The notes below the pieces were generated by a model. That model had not been told where the DNA came from, searched no databases, and saw nothing but the letters and a program-made list of their open reading frames with translations. A DNA stretch of 52,821 bases, from assembly GCA_013288215.1 (NCBI GenBank), contig JABDCI010000009.1, forward strand, positions 1-52,821. Direction: 5' to 3'. Shown piece by piece: positions 1 through 9,687 of the stretch; position 1 is the first letter of the stretch, and each line of letters begins with the position of its first letter. Origin of the DNA: Verrucomicrobiota bacterium. Lineage in GTDB: Bacteria > Verrucomicrobiota > Verrucomicrobiia > JABWAM01. The position numbers were made by a program, and so were the translations under genes.

Positions 1-1571
1 GAGCAAATCAGGACGGATGACGCGATGATCGCGTTCGTCAAGCGATTGGCGATACGATTCATCGTGTTGCGAAGCGGTTCGAATCCTTTGGCATCGAATC
101 GATGTTCAAAGGGAATGCGGTATTCGCCTGACTTGACGCACTGATAAAAATCATGGGCGTCGGCAGGAAAGTCCTTCAGGAACTCGGCTGACTCAAAAAA
201 CGCTTTCAATAGGTGTTTGATGACCTTCCTGAGATCGTAGCGCTCCTCGATCACACGCAAGGCATACGGTTTCCCGAACTGGACGAAGTTCAGATCCGGA
301 TTCAATTTTTTCCCAAGGTCCTCCACTTGAGTGAGCGCTTTGATGCCAAGATAAAAGTCCGAAAGCATTTTCAACCGGTGCTCCATAAGCAAATCGAGCA
401 GGCGATTGAGCACGAAACCTAGCTTGAGGTCCTTCAAAGGTACGTCCAGGTATTCTTCGGTGAATGCCTCCACATCAATTTCTAATTTTCGAGGATCAGC
501 CGCAAAGCCATGCTCCGACATCCCAAGTAACGAGCGAGTGACAAGACGCTGATCTTTCTCGGTCAGACCATAAATCATGTTCGCGATGTCCTCTCGAAAA
601 TCATGCGATAGAATCCCCATCATCCCATAGTCGTAAAGCCCAACCACGCCACCGGATAGGACCGTCATGTTGCCTGGATGGGGGTCCCCATGAAAGAAAC
701 CAAATTGAAACATTTGCTGAAAAATAAGCCGGGAGATCCGTTGTGAGAGCTGGACGGGATCTATTTTGTGACGCCTTAATGTATCCAGGTCGTCGATCCG
801 ATAGCCGGAAAGGAATTCCATGGTCAACACGCGCGACGTGGTGAACTCATGATAAACGACCGGTACGCGAATCCACTTATTTTTGCGGAACTGTTTGGCG
901 AACCGATCCATATTCTTCGCTTCGTTTAAAAAATCCTGCTCCTGCAGGATCGTCTTGCCAAATTCGCGGACAATCCCCGTGGGATTGAGCACGGAGTATT
1001 GCGGCACATGCTTTTCGATGAACTTCGCAACATCCATGAGGATTTCGAGATCGACCTCGATGAGAGCCCCAATGTCGGGACGCTGAACCTTGATCGCAAC
1101 AACTTCCTTATTTTTAAGAACGCCGCGATGCACCTGCGCCATCGACGCGCCAGCGAACGGTTCGTTTTCAAACTCCAAAAAAAGATCGTCGATTTCACAA
1201 TCCAACTCCGTCTCAATGATACGTCGGGCTTCGTCACCGGGAAAGGGCGCAACCTGATTCTGCAACTTGGTGAGCTCCGTTACCAAGGTTTCGTTCACCA
1301 CATCACGGCGCGTGCTCAGGATCTGACCAAATTTAACAAAGGTGGGCCCGAGTTCCTCCAATGCGAGCCGGAAACGCTCCGCAGTAGATTGTTGGTCGAT
1401 TTCGCCCACGCGCTTCGGCAGCTGGCTGTCCTGAATGTCGAGTGTCTTCTGAAGCTTGATCAGCTTGAGGATGTCACCGAATCCATGCTTGAAGAAAACA
1501 CGGAAGATTTCACGGTAACGCGGAAGATGCGAATAGACGCCGGCAACCGCCCTGAGCTGTTTGAGGACCAT
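1..1571 (-). CDS. ubiB: UbiB/ABC1/ADCK-family atypical kinase, C-terminus truncated by window edge
   Basis: Hand translation of the reverse complement: MVLKQLRAVAGVYSHLPRYREIFRVFFKHGFGDILKLIKL...ALEELGPTFVKFGQILSTRRDVV...FAGASMAQVHRGVLKNKEVVAIKVQRPDIGALIEVDLEIL...FFHGDPHPGNMTVL...LYDYGMMG. KFGQ, QVHR, VAIKVQRP and HGDPHPGN motifs are typical of the family. Absent from the ORF track because no stop lies inside the window. Confidence 0.9.
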   Translation of the reverse strand, partial: MVLKQLRAVAGVYSHLPRYREIFRVFFKHGFGDILKLIKLQKTLDIQDSQLPKRVGEIDQQSTAERFRLALEELGPTFVKFGQILSTRRDVVNETLVTELTKLQNQVAPFPGDEARRIIETELDCEIDDLFLEFENEPFAGASMAQVHRGVLKNKEVVAIKVQRPDIGALIEVDLEILMDVAKFIEKHVPQYSVLNPTGIVREFGKTILQEQDFLNEAKNMDRFAKQFRKNKWIRVPVVYHEFTTSRVLTMEFLSGYRIDDLDTLRRHKIDPVQLSQRISRLIFQQMFQFGFFHGDPHPGNMTVLSGGVVGLYDYGMMGILSHDFREDIANMIYGLTEKDQRLVTRSLLGMSEHGFAADPRKLEIDVEAFTEEYLDVPLKDLKLGFVLNRLLDLLMEHRLKMLSDFYLGIKALTQVEDLGKKLNPDLNFVQFGKPYALRVIEERYDLRKVIKHLLKAFFESAEFLKDFPADAHDFYQCVKSGEYRIPFEHRFDAKGFEPLRNTMNRIANRLTNAIIASSVLIC

Positions 1572-1741
1572 ATAAAAACTATAATCGATCACTGCACGCA
1601 GGCGAGCGTATTCAGGCCCCGGGGAGCACCTGATGCGGTGAGAAATCGAAGCTCTTTTGCGCTCCCTGACACTATCATGAACAAAAACGGGATTGATGAT
1701 TCCGGCAAGGATGGCAAGATGGGGAGCTCACAAAATCAGAC

Positions 1742-2272
1742 ATGAATGTCATTTTTCTCGGATTGGTGATTTGGAATATATTGTTGTTAGCCGCCACCGT
1801 CATCACGGGCATCGAAGGAATGCGTCTTTGGCATTTCTCGTTGGGCGTCTTCACCGGGATCTTCACATGTTTTACGCACAGCCTCGTCTTCATCCAGCTT
1901 ATCGGATCTGGCAAGGGCATCAAGGAAGCGGTCGAGGCGTATTCAATTCCGGACGATCCAGAGAATGGCTACGTTCGCCGCACGAAAAAATTCAAGGGAC
2001 GCGCGTTTCCGTACGCCATGTTCGTTCCCATGTTCACGATCGCGGCCGCATGGCTCGGGGCATGGCATGACACAAACCGCTGGGCGGCCCCGGACTTGCG
2101 CCCCATCTCCCACGTATGGCACATGACGATTGCTTGGATCGCAGTCGTGACGAACCTCTACGCCTTCCGGAAAGAATATCAAGTCGTTGCGGAGAACACC
2201 CTGATGATTCGAGAGTTGAACCAGCTTATCCAAAGCAAGTCGGCGAAACTTCCCAACCCTGGCGCCTCCTAA
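1742..2272 (+). CDS. Conserved-looking hypothetical membrane protein
   Basis: 176 aa ORF with several hydrophobic segments; no family recognised. Confidence 0.6.
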   Translation: MNVIFLGLVIWNILLLAATVITGIEGMRLWHFSLGVFTGIFTCFTHSLVFIQLIGSGKGIKEAVEAYSIPDDPENGYVRRTKKFKGRAFPYAMFVPMFTIAAAWLGAWHDTNRWAAPDLRPISHVWHMTIAWIAVVTNLYAFRKEYQVVAENTLMIRELNQLIQSKSAKLPNPGAS

Positions 2273-2286
2273 CAACCTGTGATTTC

Positions 2287-2991
2287 ATGCAGTCCGAATT
2301 GAACGGCATCCTGCTCGTCGACAAACCTCAGGGGCCGACTTCCCACGACATCGTGGACCGGGTGCGCCGCAAATTTCAGATCAAAAGCGTCGGCCATTGT
2401 GGAACGCTCGATCCCATGGCAACCGGACTTCTTATCCTGGTCCTCGGAAAAGCGACGCGCCTGAGCGAACGTTTCATGGGTGAGGACAAAGAATACGAAG
2501 GAACGTTGACGCTTGGCATCACAACCGATTCACAGGATGCGGAGGGAGAAGTGACGGCGGAACAACCGGTGCCCGCTTTGTCGCACGAAACCATCGAGGA
2601 AGGATTTCGAGGTTTTCAAGGCGATCTATTGCAAACTCCGCCGATGCATTCAGCAAAAAAAATTGCGGGCGTTCCGCTCTACAAACTCGCACGCAAAGGG
2701 AAGGAGGTCGAGCGCAAGGCCAGGCTCATTCATATCTACCGTTTCGAGCCCACACGGATTCAGCTACCCAACATCGATTTTCGTGTGGTGTGCACGAAAG
2801 GAACTTATGTGCGCACGCTCTGTCACGAACTTGGAGCAAAGCTCGGCTGCGGGGGACATCTTTCAAGACTGCGGCGCACTGCCAGCGGGCAGTTCCGCAT
2901 TGATCATGCCCATACTCTCGAAGCGATTGAATTGTGGGGCTATGGCACCTTGTTGCAGCATGCGATCAACCCACTCGAACTCCCTTCGTAA
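2287..2991 (+). CDS. truB: tRNA pseudouridine(55) synthase TruB
   Basis: MQSELNGILLVDKPQGPTSHDIV...VGHCGTLDPMATGLLILVLGKATRL; start moved inward from ORF start 2116. Confidence 0.95.
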   Translation: MQSELNGILLVDKPQGPTSHDIVDRVRRKFQIKSVGHCGTLDPMATGLLILVLGKATRLSERFMGEDKEYEGTLTLGITTDSQDAEGEVTAEQPVPALSHETIEEGFRGFQGDLLQTPPMHSAKKIAGVPLYKLARKGKEVERKARLIHIYRFEPTRIQLPNIDFRVVCTKGTYVRTLCHELGAKLGCGGHLSRLRRTASGQFRIDHAHTLEAIELWGYGTLLQHAINPLELPS

Positions 2992-2995
2992 TCCT

Positions 2996-3928
2996 ATGCG
3001 CATCGCCCGCCACCTTTCTGAAATCCGCCATCATGACCGGCCTCTTTCCGTTGCGCTTGGGGTTTTCGACGGTGTCCATCTCGGACATCAGGCAGTGATC
3101 GGCGAAGCCGTGCGAAGCGCCCGCGCCGAATATGGCGACGCGGCCATCATTACCTTCCATCCACATCCCGCCAAGGTCCTTCGTCCTGAATCCGCTCCAA
3201 AACTCCTCACGACCGAAGAGCAGGATTGTGAACTTTTCTCATCTCTCCATATCGATCTCTGCGTCACACTGGATTTCACGGTGCAACTCAGTCAATGCGC
3301 GCCTGCAGATTTCTTGAACGACGTGCATGAGGCGGCACCCATGCTGCACACCATCGTAGTGGGGCCGGGATGGCACTTTGGAAACGCGCGATCCGGAAAT
3401 TTCGCGCTTTTAAAATCGTGGGCCCAATCCCGCCAGATCGCTGCGATCGAAGTTCAACCTGTCTGCGTCGAAGAACAGGTCATCAGCAGCACCATGATCC
3501 GCAAACAGATTGTCATGGGCGATATTGCGTCCGCAAACCTCCGGCTCGGGCGACCCTATCAGATCATCGGCCGCGTCGTGCGTGGACAAGGCCTTGGATC
3601 GCGCTTGGGTTTTCCTACAGCCAATATCGACGTGGAAAACGAACTTGTTCCTGCTCGGGGTGTGTACGCCGCAAAGATGAGCTCCGCCGGAAAAACCTAT
3701 GCCGCTGCGGTCAATATCGGACATCGTCCCACGGTGACCCACTCCGGCGATTTGCGAGTGGAAGCGCACCTGCTTGATTTCTCGGGTGATCTGTACGGAC
3801 ATCATGTGCGCCTTCACTTTCTCCAAAGATTGCGCGAGGAACAGACATTCGAAGGCCACGAAGCCTTGCGTGCGCAATTGCAAAATGATTGCGAACAGGC
3901 GCGGAATATCGTGGGCTCCTACCCCTGA
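2996..3928 (+). CDS. ribF: Bifunctional riboflavin kinase/FAD synthetase RibF
   Basis: MRIARHLSEIRHHDRPLSVALGVFDGVHLGHQAVI...SSTMIRKQI...GRVVRGQGLGSRLGFPTANI; start moved from 2663. Confidence 0.95.
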   Translation: MRIARHLSEIRHHDRPLSVALGVFDGVHLGHQAVIGEAVRSARAEYGDAAIITFHPHPAKVLRPESAPKLLTTEEQDCELFSSLHIDLCVTLDFTVQLSQCAPADFLNDVHEAAPMLHTIVVGPGWHFGNARSGNFALLKSWAQSRQIAAIEVQPVCVEEQVISSTMIRKQIVMGDIASANLRLGRPYQIIGRVVRGQGLGSRLGFPTANIDVENELVPARGVYAAKMSSAGKTYAAAVNIGHRPTVTHSGDLRVEAHLLDFSGDLYGHHVRLHFLQRLREEQTFEGHEALRAQLQNDCEQARNIVGSYP

Positions 3929-4013
3929 CTGCCTCGAAAGAAGATTCCCGGGTAGCCTTGTGCTGTCGAAGCGGATATGTCATAGTTTTTCGAACATTGT
4001 TCAAGATTTTTAC

Positions 4014-6053
4014 ATGAATGCTCCAAAAAAAGGTTCCCAGAGGTCTCGCAAACCCAACAACGAGGGCAAGGACTGGAGCGGCGCGCTGCGATCCATTTTG
4101 ATCATTACGCTTTTCTTCGTGCTGGTCCCACTCATCTTGCGTCTCAATAAATGGTCTGAAGGAACGGTGCAAAATTTTACCTATAGCGAATTCATCAAGG
4201 CTCTCGACCAGGGCCAGATCAAATCTGCGGCGATCATCAGCGAAAACACCGGCAATCAATACATCTCGGGTGATTACACGTTGGCTGCTGGTTCGACTGA
4301 TGCGAGCAAAGACCGCAAATATAAAGTCTTTATCAATACCTCCTTCGATCCCATGGGCAAACTGCGCGATCAACTCGTTGCGCACAACGTTCCCATTCGA
4401 GTCGAACCCCCCTCCAGTTTTTGGGGTTCCCTGCTCATGAGCACGCTCCCTTTCCTTCTCCTCATGCTCCTGCTTTGGTTTCTGTTTGCGCGCCAGATGC
4501 GCTCGATGGGACGCGGCGCCCTCTCATTTGGCAAAAGCCGCGCGCGATTGCTCAACCGCGATAAAAACAAAATCACCTTCAAGGATGTCGCCGGGGTTGA
4601 AGAAGCGAAGGATGAAGTATTGGAGATCGTGGAATTTTTAAAGGATCCCAAGCGTTTCCAAAAATTGGGCGGTCGCATCCCCAAGGGCGTGCTGATGATA
4701 GGGCCTCCAGGGACCGGCAAAACCTTGTTAGCCAAAGCCATCGCCGGGGAAGCAGACGTCCCATTTTTCTCGATTAGCGGATCCGACTTCGTGGAAATGT
4801 TCGTGGGTGTGGGCGCCTCGCGCGTGCGCGACATGTTTGAACAGGGCCGCAAGAATGCGCCGTGTCTGATTTTCATCGATGAAATCGATGCCGTAGGCCG
4901 TTCTCGCTTCAGCGGCATTGGTGGAGGACATGACGAACGCGAACAAACATTGAACGCGCTGCTCGTGGAAATGGATGGCTTCGACACACAAGAAGGCATC
5001 ATCCTCATTGCCGCCACGAATCGTCCCGACGTTCTCGACACGGCACTCTTGCGCCCAGGACGCTTCGACCGTCAAATCGTGCTCGATCTGCCCGATCTCA
5101 AAGGCCGCGATCAGATCCTGCGTGTGCATGCTCAAAAAGTGAAACTCTCCGAAACAGCCAATCTTTCCGTGCTGGCGCGTGGCACGCCGGGATTTTCAGG
5201 GGCCGACCTCGCCAATTTAATCAACGAAGCCGCACTCCTTGCCGCCCGTAATTATAAAAAGGGTATCGACATGAGCGATCTCGAAGAAGCGCGTGATAAA
5301 GTGCGCTTCGGCCGAGAACGCCGCAGTCGCGTGATGGACGAAAAAGACAAGGAAGTCACGGCGTACCATGAAGCAGGCCATGCGATCGTCATGGCGATGC
5401 TCGAACACACGGAGCCGGTGCATAAAGTGACCATCATTCCCCGGGGCAATGCCTATCTCGGTGCTACGATGCAGCTCCCCGAAAAAGACCGCTACACCTA
5501 CGGTCGGAAAAAAGTGTTGGATGAATTGACCACCTTCATGGGTGGTCGCATCGCTGAAGAAATGATGTTCGGAGACATTACCTCTGGCGCCTATGGCGAC
5601 ATCAAGAGCGCAACTCGATTGGCACGCAAGATGGTGTGCGAATGGGGCATGAGCGAAAAAATGGGATTCCTTGAGTATGGAGAAAAAGATGAGCCCGTTT
5701 TTGTGGGACGCGATACGACAGCGGTCCGCGACTTCAGTGAGGAGACAGCCATCACAATCGATCAGGAGGTGCGCCGTATCGTCGATGAATGTTACGCACG
5801 CGCCAAAAAGATTCTTGAGGAAAACAAGGATAAGCTCGTTGCGCTTGCCACCGCTCTGCTCGAGTTCGAAACTCTTGACGGCGATCACGTGGACGAAATC
5901 CTCAATCATGGCAAGCTGATGAATCCACCCAATAAAACACCTCCGCCTGCGCCTTCAAATGAACAGCCTACAGTCGCTCCAGGCCTGGTGGAGCCGAGAC
6001 CCTCCCCAGACTCTATTGGACCCACCTCAGGCCCATTGCCTTCGCCGGCATAA
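4014..6053 (+). CDS. ftsH: ATP-dependent zinc metalloprotease FtsH
   Basis: Walker [22 protein letters not shown] region, HEAGHA zinc site; start [10 protein letters not shown] at 4014 after ribF. Confidence 0.97.
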   Translation: MNAPKKGSQRSRKPNNEGKDWSGALRSILIITLFFVLVPLILRLNKWSEGTVQNFTYSEFIKALDQGQIKSAAIISENTGNQYISGDYTLAAGSTDASKDRKYKVFINTSFDPMGKLRDQLVAHNVPIRVEPPSSFWGSLLMSTLPFLLLMLLLWFLFARQMRSMGRGALSFGKSRARLLNRDKNKITFKDVAGVEEAKDEVLEIVEFLKDPKRFQKLGGRIPKGVLMIGPPGTGKTLLAKAIAGEADVPFFSISGSDFVEMFVGVGASRVRDMFEQGRKNAPCLIFIDEIDAVGRSRFSGIGGGHDEREQTLNALLVEMDGFDTQEGIILIAATNRPDVLDTALLRPGRFDRQIVLDLPDLKGRDQILRVHAQKVKLSETANLSVLARGTPGFSGADLANLINEAALLAARNYKKGIDMSDLEEARDKVRFGRERRSRVMDEKDKEVTAYHEAGHAIVMAMLEHTEPVHKVTIIPRGNAYLGATMQLPEKDRYTYGRKKVLDELTTFMGGRIAEEMMFGDITSGAYGDIKSATRLARKMVCEWGMSEKMGFLEYGEKDEPVFVGRDTTAVRDFSEETAITIDQEVRRIVDECYARAKKILEENKDKLVALATALLEFETLDGDHVDEILNHGKLMNPPNKTPPPAPSNEQPTVAPGLVEPRPSPDSIGPTSGPLPSPA

Positions 6054-6125
6054 ATATCCGATGATACGGGGATGAATCCCTTTTGAATTGAAAGGTCACC
6101 GACTTTCAGGCTGGATGGTTCTTTG

Positions 6126-7400
6126 ATGTCATTGCTGATTCAAAACGGACGCGTGATTGATCCCGCGAACGGAGTCGACCAGGTTCAAGATCTCCTCGTG
6201 GTGGATGGGAAGATCGGAACTCTCGATCAAAAAAAAGATGCAAACAAGATCCCAACGATCAACGCGAAAGGTCTTGTTGTCTGTCCCGGCCTGATTGATA
6301 TCCACGTCCATCTACGCGAGCCTGGAAGGACGGACAAAGAAACCATCGAAAGCGGCACGAAGGCTGCTGCCCGCGGAGGGTTCACGAGCATTGTTTGCAT
6401 GCCGAACACTTCCCCTGCCGTCGACAACGCAGGGACTGTCGAATATATCAAGGCGCGCGCGCGTGAAAAAGGCGTCGTCAATGTTTTCCCTACGGGAGCC
6501 ATCACGAACGGCCTCAAAGGGGAAGAAATGGCGGAAATCGGCGCGCTCAAGCGCGCGGGCGTGGTGGCGCTTACGGATGATGGACAATGTGTCCAGAACA
6601 ACGAAATTATGCGCCGCTCGCTCGAATACGCAAAAATGTTCGCGCTGCCGATCATGGATCATTGTCAGGATTTCAACCTCTCCGCAGATGGCGTCATGAA
6701 CGAAGGCTATTGGAGCATGACCCTGGGACTCCGCGGCTGGCCGAATATCGCGGAGGACATTATCGTTTCCCGCAACTGTCTTCTCTCGGAACTCTGCGAC
6801 TGGAAAGTGCATATGCAGCATCTGAGCTCTGCGGGGGCAGTGCGCATCCTGCGCGCCGCACGCCAGCGCGGCGCGAAAGTTTCGGGGGAGATTTGTCCTC
6901 ATCATATCGTGCTCACGGACGAATCGCTCAAATCGTACGACACTCATTTCAAGATGAATCCGCCGCTTCGCACCCAGAAGGATATTGAGGCGCTGCTCCA
7001 AGGAGTCGCCGACAACGTCATCGAAATCCTGGCAAGCGACCATGCGCCCCACTGCAGCTTTGAAAAAGAAGTGGAATTTGACGACGCACCCTTCGGAATT
7101 CTTGGCCTCGAAACCGAACTAGGTCTTTTCCTCACCTCGCTTGTTCACAAAAAAGTGATCTCTCTTCCCAAGATGATCGCGATGTTCACGGTAAATCCTG
7201 CTCGCCTGCTGAATCTGGATCGGGGAACCCTCACTGCTGGGGCTCCAGCGGACATCACGATCCTCGATCCCGACAAAGAATGGACTGTCGATCGTGAACA
7301 ATTTGCATCGCTGTCTCGCAATACCCCCTTTCACGGCTGGAACCTCAAAGGCAAAGCCGTCGCCACCATCGTTGCAGGCAAAATCGTCTGGCAGGAATAA
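6126..7400 (+). CDS. pyrC: Dihydroorotase
   Basis: GLIDIHVHLREPGRTDKETIESGTKAAARGGFT, MPNTSPAVDN, LASDHAPH; alternative TTG start at 6123. Confidence 0.93.
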   Translation: MSLLIQNGRVIDPANGVDQVQDLLVVDGKIGTLDQKKDANKIPTINAKGLVVCPGLIDIHVHLREPGRTDKETIESGTKAAARGGFTSIVCMPNTSPAVDNAGTVEYIKARAREKGVVNVFPTGAITNGLKGEEMAEIGALKRAGVVALTDDGQCVQNNEIMRRSLEYAKMFALPIMDHCQDFNLSADGVMNEGYWSMTLGLRGWPNIAEDIIVSRNCLLSELCDWKVHMQHLSSAGAVRILRAARQRGAKVSGEICPHHIVLTDESLKSYDTHFKMNPPLRTQKDIEALLQGVADNVIEILASDHAPHCSFEKEVEFDDAPFGILGLETELGLFLTSLVHKKVISLPKMIAMFTVNPARLLNLDRGTLTAGAPADITILDPDKEWTVDREQFASLSRNTPFHGWNLKGKAVATIVAGKIVWQE

Positions 7401-7422
7401 ATGCCATGGCCGAAGCGAACGC

Positions 7423-8241
7423 GTGAATCCCATCGGACTCAGGCAAAACAGGCCTTCCCCGGCTGCGATAGGAGAAATCGAGGCGTTTCCGATAGAGCAG
7501 TGGAAGCATGATTTCAAAACTGCTGGCGCGGCGAAAATGGATTTCATCGAATGGAATTATCAAGAGTCCCATGCCACCTCTCTCGAATCAGAGGAGCAAG
7601 TTTCAGCGATCCGCCAGCTCATGAAATCGCGAAAGCTGCCGATCCGTTCCATTCACGCGGATTATTTTCAGACGCATGTTTTGACTTACCCCGACGGACG
7701 GCCGTCCCATGGAGCGATCCAGAAACTCGAATCGCTTCTCAATAGCGCGAAACTCTTGGGTGCTCGCCATATCGTTCTTCCTTTTATCGACAGCTCCTCC
7801 ATTTCCCGGCAGATCCAATTCGAAACCCTCATCCTTGTCCTCCAAAAAATCGCGCCTCGAGCGGAAAACAGAGGCGTCGAGTTGCACCTCGAAACGGATC
7901 TGGCACCCTCCCAATTCGCCGAGCTTCTTCACGCCATTGAGCATCCTTTTGTGCGTGCGAGCCACGATATAGGAAATAGCCTCGCACTCGGGCACTCTCC
8001 ATCCGAGGAGATCCTTGCTTATGGATCCTTTCTCGGCAGCGTGCATGTGTGTGACCATACACACGAAGGTTTCCCTGTCCCCCTCGGCATGGGTGAGGCC
8101 GATTTCAAAACGATGTTCCGACTCCTGAAAGAAATCGGCTTTCAAGGTTCGTTCACTCTGGAAGATGTCGGCGAAGAAAAGTTGAGTGCGACGGACCGGA
8201 TCATTCGCAGTCGCGAATTCGTCGAACGACACCTCCAATAG
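7423..8241 (+). CDS. Sugar phosphate isomerase/epimerase (KguE/xylose-isomerase-like TIM barrel)
   Basis: GTG start: (V)NPIGLRQNRPSPAAIGEIEAFPIEQWKHDFKTAGAAKMDFIEW...HDIGNSLALG...VHVCDHTHEG. Confidence 0.75.
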   Translation: MNPIGLRQNRPSPAAIGEIEAFPIEQWKHDFKTAGAAKMDFIEWNYQESHATSLESEEQVSAIRQLMKSRKLPIRSIHADYFQTHVLTYPDGRPSHGAIQKLESLLNSAKLLGARHIVLPFIDSSSISRQIQFETLILVLQKIAPRAENRGVELHLETDLAPSQFAELLHAIEHPFVRASHDIGNSLALGHSPSEEILAYGSFLGSVHVCDHTHEGFPVPLGMGEADFKTMFRLLKEIGFQGSFTLEDVGEEKLSATDRIIRSREFVERHLQ

Positions 8242-8271
8242 GAGACCGCTCGAAAGGAAGAGCGGGCTCCT
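8240..8271 (+). terminator. Stem-loop at the stop codon of the TIM-barrel gene, possible terminator
   Basis: AGGAGaCCGCTC-GAAAGGAA-GAGCGGgCTCCT, 11 bp with one mismatch; no clear T-tract. Confidence 0.4.
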
Positions 8272-8463
8272 GCAATGGTTGGCACAAGAGGCGATTTTCT
8301 GGCTTCGAATCACCTTTTTGGGGTGCATCCAACCGTTCGAGGATGGAACAGCGTTGCTTTGTGGTCTAAAACAATTTATTCATGATCCCCGAAGGGCCCA
8401 CTATTTCATGGTATTTACCTGCACTATTCAGGAGTGTCTCCATCGTCTGAATCACCAGAGCGT

Positions 8464-9657
8464 ATGATTGAATCTGCACAAAAAAGAGCTGTCATCATCA
8501 CAGGACCGGACTTTCAGGACGAAGAATTCGTCTATCCCTATTATCGTTTATTGGAAGAGGGGTTTCACGTGGATGTGGCCACAAAGGACAAGGCCGTTTT
8601 TCACGGCAAGTATGGCATCCCTGCCAAGCCAACCATCGATGTAAAGGATTTGAAGGAATCGAATTACGATGCCGTCGTCGTTCCAGGAGGCACCGAAGCT
8701 CCCGATCGAGTCCGTCAAATCAAAGAAGTCTTAAGCTTCATCCAAGCGATGCACCACAAGGGAAAAACCGTGGCCGCCATTTGCCATGGCCCTTGGGTTC
8801 TCATTTCCGCGGGCGTCGTGAAAGGAAAGCGCGCCACATGCTACGTCGGAATGAAGGATGACCTGATCAACGCAGGGGCCGATTATGCCGACCTTCCCGT
8901 GGTCGTGGACGGCAATTTAATTACCGCGCCCCACTACCGCAACAATGGGGATTTTATGCGCGCGGTCATCGATAACGTTAAAACCGGCGGCCGAATCGAT
9001 TTTAAAAATTACATCGTCCAGAAACCCTGGGGTTACGAATATCTGATGTATCAAAACGAAAACGTGGCGATGTGGTATCTTCACATCAAGCATGGTGAGA
9101 AAACTTCGCTCCATTCTCATGCGAAGAAAAAAACTTCGTTGATTCTTCTTTCGGGTGAAGCGGAAGTCTCCTTCTTGAACGACACGCATCGCATCAAGCC
9201 ATTAAGTAAAACCATGATCCGCCAGGGGCTTTTTCATTCCACCACGGCGCTCTCCCCAGAAGGCGTGCATATCATCGAAACAGAATCGCCTAACGACAAA
9301 ACCGACCTGATTCGGCTTGTGGACCGCTATGGCCGCGAAGGCAAGCCCTACGAAGGCTTGGAACATATGCGACCGATCGACCATAACTGTCTCCAATTTA
9401 TGGACGGCCAGGAATTTCAGGTCAAAACCTTCCATGGGTGCAAGCTGAGCATTGAAAAATTTCAGGATAATTCCGGATTCAAGCAGAGGCTTCCGGGCGA
9501 GATTCTGACCGTGCTTGATGGAGGCCTCGTGAGCCGAGTGGGCATTCCTGTGCTTGGTCCCGGGGACGTGACGGTATCTGAAAATCTCGATCGTCTCAAC
9601 GAAATGTGTGTTTCACCTGGCGGGGCCAAATTGTTTGTTGTCCGAAAAGCTTCTTAA
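8464..9657 (+). CDS. DJ-1/PfpI-family domain fused to a cupin (bicupin-like) domain
   Basis: N-term RAVIITGPDFQDEEFVYPYYRLLEEGFHVDVAT...VVVPGG...VAAICHGPWVLISAG (DJ-1 nucleophile elbow); C-term KPWGYEYLMYQ...LHIKHGEKTSLHSHAKKKTSLILLSGEAEV (cupin motif), second beta domain after residue ~300. Confidence 0.85.
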   Translation: MIESAQKRAVIITGPDFQDEEFVYPYYRLLEEGFHVDVATKDKAVFHGKYGIPAKPTIDVKDLKESNYDAVVVPGGTEAPDRVRQIKEVLSFIQAMHHKGKTVAAICHGPWVLISAGVVKGKRATCYVGMKDDLINAGADYADLPVVVDGNLITAPHYRNNGDFMRAVIDNVKTGGRIDFKNYIVQKPWGYEYLMYQNENVAMWYLHIKHGEKTSLHSHAKKKTSLILLSGEAEVSFLNDTHRIKPLSKTMIRQGLFHSTTALSPEGVHIIETESPNDKTDLIRLVDRYGREGKPYEGLEHMRPIDHNCLQFMDGQEFQVKTFHGCKLSIEKFQDNSGFKQRLPGEILTVLDGGLVSRVGIPVLGPGDVTVSENLDRLNEMCVSPGGAKLFVVRKAS

Positions 9658-9687
9658 GAGTTGTTCTTGAATGCCGATTTTTACTGA

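Noticed and set aside
999-1745. 248-aa plus-strand ORF
   Set aside because: Antisense shadow of the UbiB-family gene, whose minus-strand translation has clear family motifs.
2117-2140. TGGCAC...TTGCT on the plus strand
   Set aside because: Spacing is N7, not N5, and it lies inside a coding region; not a sigma-54 promoter.
5217-5909. 230-aa minus-strand ORF inside ftsH
   Set aside because: Antisense to the highly conserved ftsH protease domain.
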